This document shows, piece after piece, positions 16,802 to 25,191 of a DNA stretch of 64,000 nt. Numbering within the stretch: position 1 is the first letter of the stretch; each line of letters opens with the position of its first letter. The notes under the pieces are model-generated. The model had not been told where the DNA came from and searched no databases. It saw only the letters and a list, made by a program, of their open reading frames with translations. The stretch spans positions 1 to 64,000 of the forward strand of contig NZ_JANSHI010000002.1 of assembly GCF_047461615.1 (NCBI RefSeq), in the 5' to 3' direction. The stretch comes from Thermostichus sp047461615. GTDB lineage: Bacteria > Cyanobacteriota > Cyanobacteriia > Thermostichales > Thermostichaceae. The position numbers and the translations under genes were made by a program.

Positions 16802-17971
16802 TTAGTCCCGGGGACCGGCAAGCAGGGCTGCGATCTGGTCGGCAATGCGCTGGGTGGCCCCAGGGGATCCCATGCGCCGTTGCCCGTGGGCCCGCAGTTG
16901 GGCGGCGTAATCGGGATCCCTGGCTAGGCGATCCAGAATTTGGCGGAGCACGGCAGGGGCCTGCTGGGGAGAAGTGAGGTGGACGGCGGATCCCAGAAGG
17001 CGGCTTTGGGCTTCGGCAAAGCGCGGGGTAAATTGTGGCCCCTCTCCCGGCAGGGTAACCACTGGCTTTCCTAGGCCGACGCATTGTTCCGTGGCCGTCC
17101 CCGCCATGGCCAACACCGCCGTAGCTCGGTGGGCACAGGTGCCGAAATCTCCCCACACCAGCAGCAGGTCGCGGCGCCGCGACGGGATCTTCTTCTGAAG
17201 GGGATCCCGCTCCAGGTTGGGGCTGAGGGCTGCATAGACTTGGATTTCCGGCGGCAGTTGCTCTACCACCTGCATCATCAAGGCCCAGTTGCGGTAGGCT
17301 TCCGGAGGACGGGATCCCGGCAGCAACAGCACCGCAGGCCGGCTGGGATCCAAAGGCAATTCCCCCCGCGGCTCTAGGTCGTCCATCATCGGGTTGCCCA
17401 GGTAGAAGGCTCTCAGGCCCCGTTGCTGTAGGCCAGCTGCCGTCAGCTCATCCCGCAAAAAAGAACCCAGGCAGCGCCTGTGGGCCATCAGCCAGCGCTC
17501 CCAGGGCAAGTAGTCGGAAGCCGGCTGGCCCAGCCAAGGGCGGCGGTAGGGCCCCCGCTCATCCCGCCAGTAGTAGTCCGACTTGGCCGTACCCACGAAA
17601 ACGTAGGGGATCCCGCTCCACCACGCCATGGCCAGGGGCACAATGTCTCCCACGGCTAGCACTAGCTCCACCTGCTTGGCTAGGCAGCGCACCAGAGCCA
17701 GTTGCTGCCTCGTCAGGCCCAGCAAGCCAGCGCGCAGATCCCGCCACAGCTGCCGCCAATCCTGGTAGATAAATCCCCCCGAAGGCATTACCTGGGTCAG
17801 GGGCAGCAGCGGGATCCCTCGCCGTCGATACGCCACCCCTTCCCCCACAATCGGCAGGGCCTGCACTGGGATCCCTCGTTGGGTGAGGGCTGAGGCAATG
17901 CGGCTAGCCACCTCATCTTCTCCGTGGCCATTGCTCAGGCACAGCACCCGCGCCAGATTTTGGGAGTTCAT
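16802..17971 (-). CDS. Lipid-A-disaccharide synthase-related glycosyltransferase
   Basis: 389 residues, the cyanobacterial LpxB-related family (GT-B fold), acceptor unknown. Seen: N-terminal LCLSNGHGEDEVASRIA, VLAVGDIVPLAMAW, YVFVGTAKSDYYWRDERGP, FYLGNPMMDDL, and a donor-binding C-terminal half with LLLPGSRPPEAYRN and GTATEQCVGLGKPVVTLPG. True LpxB shares the GS-R and ExxxxxGxPxV features. It probably transfers a sugar to a lipid at the membrane. The family is widespread in cyanobacteria and plants that lack ordinary lipid A, so classical lipid A synthesis should not be assumed. First gene of a three-gene minus-strand group. Confidence 0.82.
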   Translation of the reverse strand: MNSQNLARVLCLSNGHGEDEVASRIASALTQRGIPVQALPIVGEGVAYRRRGIPLLPLTQVMPSGGFIYQDWRQLWRDLRAGLLGLTRQQLALVRCLAKQVELVLAVGDIVPLAMAWWSGIPYVFVGTAKSDYYWRDERGPYRRPWLGQPASDYLPWERWLMAHRRCLGSFLRDELTAAGLQQRGLRAFYLGNPMMDDLEPRGELPLDPSRPAVLLLPGSRPPEAYRNWALMMQVVEQLPPEIQVYAALSPNLERDPLQKKIPSRRRDLLLVWGDFGTCAHRATAVLAMAGTATEQCVGLGKPVVTLPGEGPQFTPRFAEAQSRLLGSAVHLTSPQQAPAVLRQILDRLARDPDYAAQLRAHGQRRMGSPGATQRIADQIAALLAGPRD

Positions 17972-18066
17972 TGCTGGGGGAGGTTGTCGTCTCCAGCCAG
18001 ACTAAACGAGCCTACCAAAGCCTACCGAATTAAAATAGGGCCAATCTGAGAGAGAAAGCCGGGGCG

Positions 18067-18372
18067 ATGATCCGAAATGAGCGACAGCGAGCCGAGTTTA
18101 TTGCAGCGGTGGAAGCCTTGCGCCTGGAAGGGCCCTACTTCGTCGAGAGCCGTCTTAGCCGTCAGCGGGGACCTTTTTGGCGGGCGGTGAAGGATGTGGC
18201 CGCCGGCCAGCCCTGGTGGGAGATCCGCTACTTTCCTGCCTGTGAGCGCTACGCTTGGGCCTACCTGCCGGAAGGGATCGGCCCCCGTGAGTTTGCCTGG
18301 GGACACACGCCCCAGCAGGCTTTCCTCAACGCCCTTTGGCAACAGCCTGCCTCCTCTTCGGACAAGGGCTAG
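18067..18372 (+). CDS. Conserved hypothetical protein
   Basis: 101 residues, rich in aromatic residues (GPYFVESRLSRQRGPFW, WWEIRYFPACERYAWAYLPEG). Likely a small alpha/beta protein. Such short aromatic-rich cyanobacterial proteins are conserved but unstudied. It precedes thiE by 63 bp on the same strand, so they may share a transcript. Confidence 0.7.
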   Translation: MIRNERQRAEFIAAVEALRLEGPYFVESRLSRQRGPFWRAVKDVAAGQPWWEIRYFPACERYAWAYLPEGIGPREFAWGHTPQQAFLNALWQQPASSSDKG

Positions 18373-18435
18373 CCCAGGTGCCGGAGAGACTATTCCAGTT
18401 TAGAGTAAGGATTAAAACTCCCACGCGCAGGGGAC

Positions 18436-19482
18436 ATGAAACCACAAGCCGTTGCCCGGATTCTCGATGCCAACCTTGACCGCGCTCGCGAAGGGCTCCG
18501 GGTACTGGAGGAGTGGTTTCGCTTTGGCCTGGAGAACGGCGAGCTGGCTAGCGAGTGCAAAGCTATGCGCCAGGCCCTAGCCCGTTGGCACAGCAACCCA
18601 CTGCGGTTGGCCCGCGACACCCCTGCCGACCCCGGCACCCAGCTCTCCCACCCCCAGGAGGAGGAGCGGCGGGATCTCAGCCACCTGTTGCAAGCCAATT
18701 GCAGCCGCGTGCAGGAGGCGCTGCGGGTGCTGGAAGAATACGGCAAGCTGGCCGAATCCCAGCAGTGGGTGGCCCCTGGCCTGGCCAAGCTGGCCAAAGA
18801 CATGCGCTACCACCTCTACGTTCTTGAAAGTGAGCTGTTGGGCAGATCCCTGCGCCGACGGCTGTTGGCAGCCCGTCTTTACCTGGTCACCAGCCCGGTG
18901 CCCCACTGGCTGGAAGTAGTGGAAAAGGCGCTGCGGGGCGGGGTGACCTTGGTCCAGTACCGCCGCAAGAACCTGGCCGACAGGGAGATGCTCTGGGATC
19001 TCAAACAGCTGCGGCAACTGTGCGACCGCTACCAGGCGTTGATGATTGTCAACGACCGGGTGGACTTGGCCTTGGTCAGCCAGGCGGATGGGGTACACCT
19101 GGGCCAGACGGATTTGCCAGTTGCCCAAGCCCGACAACTGCTGGGATCCCAACGCCTGATTGGCCTGTCCACCACCAACGCTGAAGAGTTGGCCCAAGCC
19201 CTCGCCAGCGACGTGGATTACATTGGCGTCGGCCCTGTCTACGCTACCCCCACCAAGGCGGAAAAACCGCCTGCGGGCCTGGAGTACGTGCGCCTGGCTG
19301 CCGAGAAGGCCTCTCTGCCCTGGTTTGCCATTGGCGGCATCGATCTCCACAACCTGCCGGAGGTGCTGCGGGCAGGCGCCAGTCGCGTAGCCGTGGTGCG
19401 GGCCCTGATGGAGGCGGCGGATCCCACCCAGACCGCCCGTGCCATGCTGGCCGAGTTGCAAGGGATCCCTGCTCTATCCTGA
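18436..19482 (+). CDS. thiE: Thiamine phosphate synthase with N-terminal ThiD2-type domain
   Basis: Couples HMP-pyrophosphate with thiazole phosphate to give thiamine phosphate. The TIM-barrel is residues ~150-345 with QYRRKNLADREM, LMIVNDRVDLALVSQADGVHLGQTD, IGLSTTN, the YIGVGPVYATPTK pyrophosphate loop and WFAIGGID. The N-terminal 140 residues (RILDANLDRAREGLRVLEEWFRF) form the extra helical ThiD2-type domain found fused to ThiE in cyanobacteria; it repeats the REGLRVLEE and VQEALRVLEEY pattern. Length 348 fits this fused class. No THI riboswitch is visible in the 63-bp upstream gap. Confidence 0.93.
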   Translation: MKPQAVARILDANLDRAREGLRVLEEWFRFGLENGELASECKAMRQALARWHSNPLRLARDTPADPGTQLSHPQEEERRDLSHLLQANCSRVQEALRVLEEYGKLAESQQWVAPGLAKLAKDMRYHLYVLESELLGRSLRRRLLAARLYLVTSPVPHWLEVVEKALRGGVTLVQYRRKNLADREMLWDLKQLRQLCDRYQALMIVNDRVDLALVSQADGVHLGQTDLPVAQARQLLGSQRLIGLSTTNAEELAQALASDVDYIGVGPVYATPTKAEKPPAGLEYVRLAAEKASLPWFAIGGIDLHNLPEVLRAGASRVAVVRALMEAADPTQTARAMLAELQGIPALS

Positions 19483-19512
19483 AAGAGGAAGAGCCTACTT
19501 TTCATCCCCCTG

Positions 19513-21159
19513 ATGGCAGAGTCGGCAAAAGAACTCAGAGAGCTCACGGATCGCAACCAGAAAAGCGGCGGCGATCCCAGCCTAAGTGGGATTGCCACTG
19601 AGGTGCAAGGGGAGCTGATCCAGGAGCTGGATCTGATGATCCGGGCCCGCTACCCCCTGATCTACCTGGTCTCCCCGGAAGAGGAGCCGGCCGATGCCGT
19701 GCTCGTGCAGGTAGCCAAGAGAACCGATCCGCCCCGACGGCTGCTGTTTTGGGACGTGGTACGGGGCTGGCAGGATAGCGGCGAAGACCGGGGTTCCCTC
19801 ATGGCCGCCCTGGGGCGGGTGTGGCGCTCAGCTCCCCAGGAAGACACCCTGTTTGTGCTGCGGGATCCGCACTTTGTGTTGCGCAACGCCACCAGCGACA
19901 AAAACGCCCCCATCCTGCGGGAGCTGAAAAACCTTAGCCGCGAGCTCAAGCGCACCCGCAAGACCTTGATCCTGCTCAGCCATACTCTGGAGGTGCCCAG
20001 CGACCTAGCCGAGGAGGTCACCGTTGTCGATATTCCCCTGCCCAACAGCGAAGAGATTAGCCGCCTCATCCAGCTCTATGTAGCTCCCGAAAAACTTAAG
20101 CTCAGCCCCTTGGGTCGCGAGCAACTGGTCAAAGCCTGTCAGGGGCTAAGCCGAGAGCGCATCCGCCGCGTTTTGGCCCGCGCCCTGGCCGCCAAGCAGG
20201 AGGTCAACGAGGCCGATATCGACCTGGTGTTGGAGGAGAAGAAGCAGGCCATCCGCCAGACGGGCATTCTGGAGTTTTTCACTGCCCGCGAGACCCTGAA
20301 AAATGTGGGTGGGCTGGACAATCTCAAGGCTTGGGTGCGGGTGCGCCAGGAAGCCTTTACCGAAGAGGCGCGGCGCTACGGCCTGCCCAACCCCAAGGGG
20401 GTGCTGCTGGTGGGGATCCAGGGCACCGGCAAGTCCCTCTCGGCCAAGACCATCGCCAACGAGTGGCGGCTGCCCCTGTTGCGGCTGGATGTTGGGCGGC
20501 TGTTTGCTGGGATTGTTGGCGAGTCGGAAAGCCGCGTGCGCCAGATGATCCAACTGGCGGAGGCCATGGCCCCCTGTGTGCTCTGGATTGACGAAATTGA
20601 CAAGGCCTTTGGCAACATCACCAGCGGCGCCGACGGGGACTCGGGCACCAGCCGCCGGGTGTTCGGCAGCCTCATTACCTGGATGCAGGAGAAAACCAGC
20701 CCGGTCTTCATCGTGGCCACTGCCAACAATGTGCCCCTCTTGCCGCCGGAGCTGTTGCGCAAGGGCCGCTTCGACGAGATCTTTTTCCTTAACCTACCCA
20801 CCCACGCCGAGCGCAAGGAGATCTTCCGGGTACACCTGCAGCGGCTGCGCCCCAACCGCCTGCGGGAATTCGACCTGGACGCTCTAGCAGCCGCAGCTCA
20901 AAATTTCAGCGGCGCCGAGATCGAGCAGGCTATCGTGGACGCTATGTACAACGCCTTTGGGGGCAGTGGCAGTGGCGCTCGGCGAGACTTCACCCAGGAA
21001 GACATCCTGCAGGCCATCCGCGAAACCGTGCCCTTGGCCTCCATTGCCCGCGAGCAGATCGAAAGCCTGAAGTGCTGGGCTGCCCAAGCCGGCGCTAGAG
21101 TTGCCTCTCAAGATGCTCAGGTGCTGCAGGAGATGAAGCAATGTTTTGCGGCTTCGTAG
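19513..21159 (+). CDS. Ycf46-like AAA ATPase
   Basis: 548-residue AAA+ ATPase of the Ycf46 type, conserved in cyanobacteria and red-algal plastids; linked in cyanobacteria to regulation of carbon use, mechanism unknown. Walker A is GIQGTGKSLSAK near residue 301 and Walker B is VLWIDEIDKAFG near residue 357; sensor 1 (FIVATANN) and the arginine finger region (RKGRFDEIFFLNLP) follow. The N-terminal half (LIYLVSPEEEPAD...) is a degenerate AAA-like domain. It lies 30 bp after thiE on the same strand. Confidence 0.9.
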   Translation: MAESAKELRELTDRNQKSGGDPSLSGIATEVQGELIQELDLMIRARYPLIYLVSPEEEPADAVLVQVAKRTDPPRRLLFWDVVRGWQDSGEDRGSLMAALGRVWRSAPQEDTLFVLRDPHFVLRNATSDKNAPILRELKNLSRELKRTRKTLILLSHTLEVPSDLAEEVTVVDIPLPNSEEISRLIQLYVAPEKLKLSPLGREQLVKACQGLSRERIRRVLARALAAKQEVNEADIDLVLEEKKQAIRQTGILEFFTARETLKNVGGLDNLKAWVRVRQEAFTEEARRYGLPNPKGVLLVGIQGTGKSLSAKTIANEWRLPLLRLDVGRLFAGIVGESESRVRQMIQLAEAMAPCVLWIDEIDKAFGNITSGADGDSGTSRRVFGSLITWMQEKTSPVFIVATANNVPLLPPELLRKGRFDEIFFLNLPTHAERKEIFRVHLQRLRPNRLREFDLDALAAAAQNFSGAEIEQAIVDAMYNAFGGSGSGARRDFTQEDILQAIRETVPLASIAREQIESLKCWAAQAGARVASQDAQVLQEMKQCFAAS

Positions 21160-21245
21160 AGCCCCTAGGCGGGGGTTGAGGCCCTGGAGTCGGCTCCCAC
21201 CAAGCGGCTTACTGAGGCATTGGGAACCTAAGCGCTCCTCCCCTC

Positions 21246-23363
21246 GTGTCACAATGGGTAAAGATTGGCTTCTTTTTGTGTCTTGGCCCTGTGCTCAAGC
21301 CTCTGTACTACCGCGAGATCCCTTGCCCAGAGACCGCTCAAGTGCTGCGCTGGCTGCAGGAGCACCTGCCTTTGCCTACGGGCAGCCAAAAGGTGCTGAC
21401 TCCTACTGGCCTGCGCCTACAGGGATCTGGAGCGGAGCTGGCCGTTTTCCTTTGGTCGGGGCTAAACACCACCTATCTCAAGATCTTCCAGTGGTCAGAG
21501 CGGCCTTTTCCCCAGCAGGGCCGCTGGCTAAAGGAAGTGGAAAAGGCTATCCAAAGCCAGTTTCCCCACCGCTACCCGCAGCTGCCCCCTATCGATCTCA
21601 GCCAGGGATCCATCTTTGAGCAACTGGAGCCCTTTTACCCGCAGACGGTAAAGTATTTCCGCCGCATCCCCAACGGCGAGTTTGACCTGCAGCGGGTTTA
21701 CTGGTGGGAGAGGCGCTGGCGGGAGGAGGTACAGTCCCCTCCTACTCAGCGGCCACCGGTGCTGTTGCGTCAGCCTGCCCCCCAACCTGCACCCTTGGAG
21801 TGGGACTTGGTGGTGGTGGGCGGAGCCCTGGGAGCCATCTACGGCGCGGCCATGGCCCGCCTGGGCTACCGCGTGGCCTTGGTGGAACGGCTTCCCTTTG
21901 GCCGCATGAATCGGGAGTGGAACATCTCGCGGCGGGAGCTGCAGACCCTGGTGGACTTCGGCCTCCTCAGCCCTGAGGAGATGGAGAGCCTGATTCTGCG
22001 GGAATACACCGATGGGTTCAACAAGTTTTTTGATGGCAACAGCCCTGTACGCGCGCCCGTCCTGCACACGCCAACGGTGCTCAACCTGGCCATCGATGCC
22101 GAAAAACTCCTGCAGCTCTGCGGCCAGATCCTAAAAGCCTGCGGCGGCGCCATCTACGAGCGCAGTGAGTTCCAGCGGGCCTATATCGAGGAGCAAGGCG
22201 TCACGGTGGTGGTTAGGGACTTAACCACTCGAGAAGAGTTCTGCCTGGGAACCCGCCTGTTGGTGGATGCCATGGGGACAGCTTCCCCCGTTGCCCAGCA
22301 GCTCTACGGCCGCCGCGCCTTTGACAGCGTTTGCCCCACCGTAGGAGCTACCATTGCAGGGGGGTTTGAGCCGGGAGTTTGGGATCCCCAGTTTGGCGAC
22401 ATCCTGGCCAGCCATGGAGACATCAGCCGCGGTCGACAACTGATCTGGGAACTGTTCCCTGGGCCAGGGGAGGATCTCACCTTCTACCTGTTCTACTACC
22501 ACCAAGTACACCCGGAAAACCCGGGCTCCCTCTTGGAGTTGTATGAAGACTTTTTCACCATCCTGCCTGAGTACCGCCGCTGTGACCCAGAGCGCCTGCA
22601 GTGGAAGAAGGCCACCTTTGGCTATATCCCCGGACGCTTTGGCCGGCAGCCAGCTCCCGCAGAGCCCTTCGACCGCGTTCTCTTGATTGGGGATGCGGCA
22701 GCCCTACAGTCGCCCTTGAGCTTTACGGGGTTTGGATCCCTGGTGCGCAACTGCCCCCGCCTTTGTGACCTACTGGACACAGCCTTGCGCCATGATCTGC
22801 TCAAAGCGGCCGACCTAGCCCAGATTCGCGCCTATCAGGGCAACTCGGCGGTGACCTGGCTGTTTTCTCGCGGCATGATGGTGCCCACCGGTAAGGTACT
22901 GCCGCCCGAGCGCATCAACGCCATCCTCAACAGCTTCTTTGGCATTCTCACTACCGAGCCGCCAGAGGTGGTGGACGACTTTATCAAAGACCGGGCTGGC
23001 TGGCTGGCCTTTAACCGCATGGCCATCAAGGCAGCTCTGCGGAACCCACGGCTGCTGCTGTGGATTTGGGAGGCAGTGGGGGCGGAAGGCTTTGCCCAGT
23101 GGCTACCCACCTATTTCAGCTACACCGGCCTGGCCTTGCTCTCGGCCTTGCTGGGGGGCTGGTTCCCCAAGCTGCTGCGGCGCCTGCAGCTCTGGCTGGA
23201 GCCTCGCTACCCGCGCCTCTGGCTGCGCTGCCTAAGCTGGAGCTACACCCTCACTTACGGTGTCGGCCGGCCGCGCCTCGAGTTCCACCTTCCTGCTCCT
23301 AGTTCTTCTGCTAAGCCAAGCGTCCAAAATCCGATACCGAGCTGGATAGAAGAAAGAGTCTAG
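21246..23363 (+). CDS. CruA/CruP-family lycopene cyclase-like flavoprotein
   Basis: 705-residue FAD protein. The FAD-binding beta-alpha-beta fold begins near residue 188 (DLVVVGGALGAIYGAAMARLG) and the conserved NREWNISRREL of CruA/CruP follows. A later GDAA block (LLIGDAAALQSPLSFTGFG) and two C-terminal hydrophobic stretches (LLSALLGGWF and nearby) complete the family plan. CruA makes the gamma/beta rings of carotenoids; CruP is a paralogue tied to oxidative stress in plants. I cannot decide between the two. The ~185-residue N-terminal extension is notable. It starts with GTG and precedes a HIT gene. Confidence 0.8.
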   Translation: MSQWVKIGFFLCLGPVLKPLYYREIPCPETAQVLRWLQEHLPLPTGSQKVLTPTGLRLQGSGAELAVFLWSGLNTTYLKIFQWSERPFPQQGRWLKEVEKAIQSQFPHRYPQLPPIDLSQGSIFEQLEPFYPQTVKYFRRIPNGEFDLQRVYWWERRWREEVQSPPTQRPPVLLRQPAPQPAPLEWDLVVVGGALGAIYGAAMARLGYRVALVERLPFGRMNREWNISRRELQTLVDFGLLSPEEMESLILREYTDGFNKFFDGNSPVRAPVLHTPTVLNLAIDAEKLLQLCGQILKACGGAIYERSEFQRAYIEEQGVTVVVRDLTTREEFCLGTRLLVDAMGTASPVAQQLYGRRAFDSVCPTVGATIAGGFEPGVWDPQFGDILASHGDISRGRQLIWELFPGPGEDLTFYLFYYHQVHPENPGSLLELYEDFFTILPEYRRCDPERLQWKKATFGYIPGRFGRQPAPAEPFDRVLLIGDAAALQSPLSFTGFGSLVRNCPRLCDLLDTALRHDLLKAADLAQIRAYQGNSAVTWLFSRGMMVPTGKVLPPERINAILNSFFGILTTEPPEVVDDFIKDRAGWLAFNRMAIKAALRNPRLLLWIWEAVGAEGFAQWLPTYFSYTGLALLSALLGGWFPKLLRRLQLWLEPRYPRLWLRCLSWSYTLTYGVGRPRLEFHLPAPSSSAKPSVQNPIPSWIEERV

Positions 23364-23428
23364 CTCATGCAGCCACGGCAGTTTAGAGTCACAAATAGGC
23401 TAAGGGCAGAACTTGTTTGTCACCACCC

Positions 23429-23770
23429 ATGAGCGACACGGTTTTCAGCAAGATCATCCGTAGGGAGATCCCCGCCCAAATTGTCTACGAAGACGAGAGG
23501 GCAATTGCTTTCAAAGACATTGCTCCCCAGGCCCCTGTCCACATCCTGGTGGTGCCCAAGGAGCCCATTCCCCGGATTTCCCAGGCCAAACCTGAGCATG
23601 AGGCGCTGTTGGGGCACCTACTGTTGACAGCCCAACGGGTGGCTGCTGCAGCTGGCCTAGACAAAGGCTACCGCTTGGTCATCAACGACGGAGAAGACGG
23701 TGGCCAAACTGTCTTTCATCTCCACATTCACGTTCTCGGCGGTCGACCCATGGGCTGGCCTCCCGGCTAG
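23429..23770 (+). CDS. HIT-family protein (HINT-type nucleotide hydrolase)
   Basis: 113-residue Hint/PKCI-like protein that hydrolyses purine phosphoramidates or adenylates. It contains the full histidine triad VFHLHIHVLGGR near the C-terminus, plus the family N-terminus FSKIIRREIPAQIVYEDE and DIAPQAPVHILVVPK. I chose the ATG at 23429; an in-frame TTG 4 codons upstream is unlikely. It ends MGWPPG as typical for the family. Alone after the CruA/CruP-like gene. Confidence 0.95.
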   Translation: MSDTVFSKIIRREIPAQIVYEDERAIAFKDIAPQAPVHILVVPKEPIPRISQAKPEHEALLGHLLLTAQRVAAAAGLDKGYRLVINDGEDGGQTVFHLHIHVLGGRPMGWPPG

Positions 23771-24055
23771 ACGACGGTTTTGCCGCCAATGGGGGGCTTT
23801 ATAGAGCGCTCCGCGCTGCCAGGGCGAGAAGGTGCAGACGTGTCAACCGGTGTCGAACGCGCTTGGGCAAGCGCTGTAGAGGGCAAATTTTGCCAACTGC
23901 GGGCATCGGCTGGCAGAGACTTTACCCAAGGGCACTTAGCGGGGCTGGGGAGACAAGCACCTCTAGCTCTGTGGAGGCCCCGCCTTTAGGCAGGGGAGGA
24001 CGTCAAAGATACAATGCTGCTGTTAAGGGTAGCCGGCGGACGAGGTCTAAAGCCG

Positions 24056-24706
24056 ATGGAGTGGCATGTCACCGATGCGGAAAGCCTGATGATTATCGAC
24101 CAAGAGGTGGGCAAGCATGGGCTTTCTCCTGCCGAATACGAGGTGGTGCGTCGGGTAATTTACGCTACCGCAGACTTCGAGTATCTCCACCTCATCCGGT
24201 TTGCCAACGAGGCTCTGCAAGCAGGGGCGGCAGCCCTGGCAGCGCGCACCACCATCGTGGTGGACGAGCCAATGGTGCAGGTGGGCATTGCGCGGGCTGT
24301 GCAGAACACCTTTTCCAACCCCATCTACTGCGGCAGCGAAGCTGTCACCCGCCCCCAGAAGGACAAGACCCGCTCTGCCTGGGGCCTGCAGACCCTGGCT
24401 CAGCGCTACCCGGAGGCCATCTTTGTCATCGGCCAGTCCCAGACTGCCCTCACCACCCTAGTGCAACTGATTACAGCGAAGGAAGTAGCCCCCGCCCTCG
24501 TGATCGCGACGCCGGCTGGGTTTGTGAACGTGGTGAAAGCCAAGCAGGAGCTGGCCGATTCGATGGTACCCCACATCCGCACCGAGGGACGTAAAGGCGG
24601 TCCCGCTGTAGCAGCGGCGGTGTTGGATGGACTTTTGGATCTGGCCTGGCAGGCCTACACGCAACCTGGCCGTGGGGATCGCCCAGGTAAACCTAGCCCT
24701 GGATAA
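24056..24706 (+). CDS. cbiC: Precorrin-8X methylmutase
   Basis: Moves the C11 methyl group to C12, converting (cobalt-)precorrin-8 to hydrogenobyrinate/cobyrinate. The family opening MEWHVTDAESLMIIDQEVG supports the ATG at 24056; an in-frame ATG at 24014 would add 14 residues. Catalytic His and Arg lie in the segment EYEVVRRVIYATADFEYLHLIRF; TIVVDEPMVQVGIA and TPAGFVNVVKAKQEL are also typical (GFV-NVxxAK-EL). Length 216. Also named cobH. The C-terminal sequence overlaps a longer frame of the following gene, but that gene's likely start is downstream. Confidence 0.93.
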   Translation: MEWHVTDAESLMIIDQEVGKHGLSPAEYEVVRRVIYATADFEYLHLIRFANEALQAGAAALAARTTIVVDEPMVQVGIARAVQNTFSNPIYCGSEAVTRPQKDKTRSAWGLQTLAQRYPEAIFVIGQSQTALTTLVQLITAKEVAPALVIATPAGFVNVVKAKQELADSMVPHIRTEGRKGGPAVAAAVLDGLLDLAWQAYTQPGRGDRPGKPSPG

Positions 24707-24806
24707 GGCAAGATCACAAACGCCTTGGGATCCTGGTCACACCTTTCTAGGTTTCGTCTTGGCAAGCTGGGAGCTGCCTTCTTGGAGTGCAGCAGGGCGT
24801 CTAGTT

Positions 24807-25166
24807 ATGCAACATTTCCGGCATTTCAGTGGTTTTTGGAGGATCAGTTGCCTTTTGGCTGTAGCGTTTGGGCTGAGAGGGTGGGCTTATCCCGAGCAGG
24901 TGGCCGCTTTGCCTCTGTCTTCCCTCGCCGCCTCCCTAGATCTCAGCTTGGAGGAAGCACAGCTCAACCCCTACCAGCGCTGGCAACAGCAGCATGCACC
25001 TTCTGCCGTTCCCTCTGCGGGTAGCAGCTTCTACCGCCTATCCCAACAACCAGAGCAAGAAGCCCCAAAGCTGCCTTTTCCGCTCAAAGCAGAGGGGATT
25101 CCCTTGGGACAAGACAGCTCTTTTGTCTTGCATCCCAGCGGTCTAGGGTATCGGCTGTCTTATTGA
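24807..25166 (+). CDS. Hypothetical secreted protein
   Basis: 119 residues beginning with a typical signal peptide (basic start MQHFRHFSGFWR, hydrophobic ISCLLAVAFGLRG, cleavage near AYPEQ). The mature part is Gln/Pro/Ser-rich (QRWQQQHAPSAVPSAGSSF) and ends FVLHPSGLGYRLSY. No domain recognised. A longer frame from 24627 overlaps cbiC and is unlikely. It converges on the flavodiiron gene with a 25-bp gap. Confidence 0.6.
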   Translation: MQHFRHFSGFWRISCLLAVAFGLRGWAYPEQVAALPLSSLAASLDLSLEEAQLNPYQRWQQQHAPSAVPSAGSSFYRLSQQPEQEAPKLPFPLKAEGIPLGQDSSFVLHPSGLGYRLSY

Positions 25167-25191
25167 CGAGAAGGACGGCCCCGACAAATCA

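Noticed and set aside
18372..18436. THI riboswitch before thiE
   Set aside because: The gap is only 63 bp and lacks the conserved THI-box cores.
18577..19461. 294-codon minus-strand frame opposite thiE
   Set aside because: Antisense shadow of a clear enzyme gene; no motifs, no ribosome site.
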